Source of the DNA: Erythrocercus mccallii
Lineage: Eukaryota; Chordata; Aves; Passeriformes; Dicruridae
Assembly (NCBI GenBank): GCA_013397435.1
Contig: VZRG01000194.1
Location: 622,541-686,540 of the forward strand
Direction of reading: 5' to 3'
Length of the DNA: 64,000 nucleotides
A program made the translations under genes and the position numbers. Under the pieces are notes generated by a model. It was not told where the DNA came from. It worked only from the letters and a program-made list of their open reading frames with translations, and did no database searches. This document shows positions 63,401 to 64,000 of the stretch, one piece after another (the stretch's first letter is position 1; each line of letters begins with the position of its first letter).

Positions 63401-64000
63401 ATGTACTAAAAGTAAAACAAAAGCAAACCACCAAATCCTTTGATATAAGGCATTCAACCAGAGCAAGCCAATCACCTGGTGAAGTTTAAGGGTAAGCAAA
63501 CAAAAGGCATTTTAAAAAAAGCTTTTTTTCTCTTACTTAACACACGTATATTTTTCCACATGTTGTGTGACTTAATCTGTAATATATTATACAGTTTGAG
63601 AATTCAGGAACATAAGAATCAAAACTATTTTATTATAAGGGAACATCACTGATCCTCCCACTTTCAAAAGATTCAAGCGTGACATTAAACTAGCCAACAG
63701 AAGTTGCACTAAATTGCTTCAAAACCAGCAAAGATTCCCTTCAGCTTGATACATCTTGCTGACCTGGACCTGACAGACAGCAGTAATTTAGGAAAGTGCA
63801 AGTGTTTATTTGCACATCTTGGGTCTATTTTATAGCCCCCAAAACACGTGATGCTTCCTATTATACCACAGAGAAGCTGCTCTGACAGAAGGCTGGTGAA
63901 TCTGAGACACATCATTATCCAAAGTGTTGGTAATAACCACCTCTAGTGTAGTTTTTGCTACACCAGTAGGATGACAGACTTCCACAGAGGCTCAGTCAAG

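Larger units (their letters stand above)
48901..64000. other. Unique non-coding sequence, no gene seen
   Basis: About 15 kb without a recognised gene or interspersed repeat. It includes the (TA)(GA) microsatellite at 49198, a GC-richer patch at about 54560-54900, a G-run plus A-rich tract at 60181-60310 and a 9-bp-stem hairpin at 63377-63400. The 128-codon minus-strand frame at 52339-52725 and the 110-codon one at 61237-61569 look like chance frames. Confidence 0.5.

Overview
The window looks like 64 kb of non-coding avian nuclear DNA, either intergenic or inside a long intron. The main evidence is six degenerate CR1-type LINE copies. Several keep the CR1 3' end (the minus-strand 8-bp ATTCTATG repeats, seen here as CATAGAAT) and readable pieces of the CR1 pol protein. 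There is also a solo LTR of the bird ERVL type whose ends match my memory of bird ERVL LTRs (TGACCTGGTTCCAG at the start, TTAAACTGGGGAA at the end). The sequence is AT-rich, has few CpGs and carries only short microsatellites, as expected for a bird macrochromosome or large intermediate chromosome. I cannot name the species or the host gene.

Layout. 1-6.5 kb is unique AT-rich sequence. 6.56-7.26 kb is CR1 copy A. 7.3-19.6 kb is unique sequence with an Oct-dimer-like palindrome (7904), a G-rich block (13159), a GC-richer patch (13.56-13.85 kb) and a long (TA)n palindrome (16270). 19.6-20.6 kb is CR1 copy B, with part of the reverse transcriptase palm. 25.36-27.14 kb is a composite repeat: a CR1 3' fragment (E), an unclassified LTR-like unit, then a CR1 endonuclease-domain fragment (F). 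33.07-33.72 kb is CR1 copy C. Near 34.86 kb is a cluster of GGGTCA/TGACCC half-sites. 38.61-39.09 kb is CR1 copy D. 41.14-41.63 kb is the ERVL-like solo LTR. 46.2-48.9 kb is the most suggestive non-repeat interval: a locally CpG-rich block (about 47.48-48.04 kb) between an AT-rich low-complexity tract and an ATTA-rich stretch, with two identical twin-octamer motifs on either side. 49-64 kb is unique AT-rich sequence with a (TA)(GA) compound microsatellite and A-rich tracts.

No host protein-coding gene, tRNA, rRNA, recognisable miRNA, CRISPR array or bacterial-type feature can be supported. The longest open frames (up to 167 codons) have no recognisable protein signature, or they overlap CR1 copies or GC-richer patches. 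Nothing here amounts to a demonstrated new biological system. The best candidate for follow-up is the 46.2-48.9 kb regulatory-looking interval.
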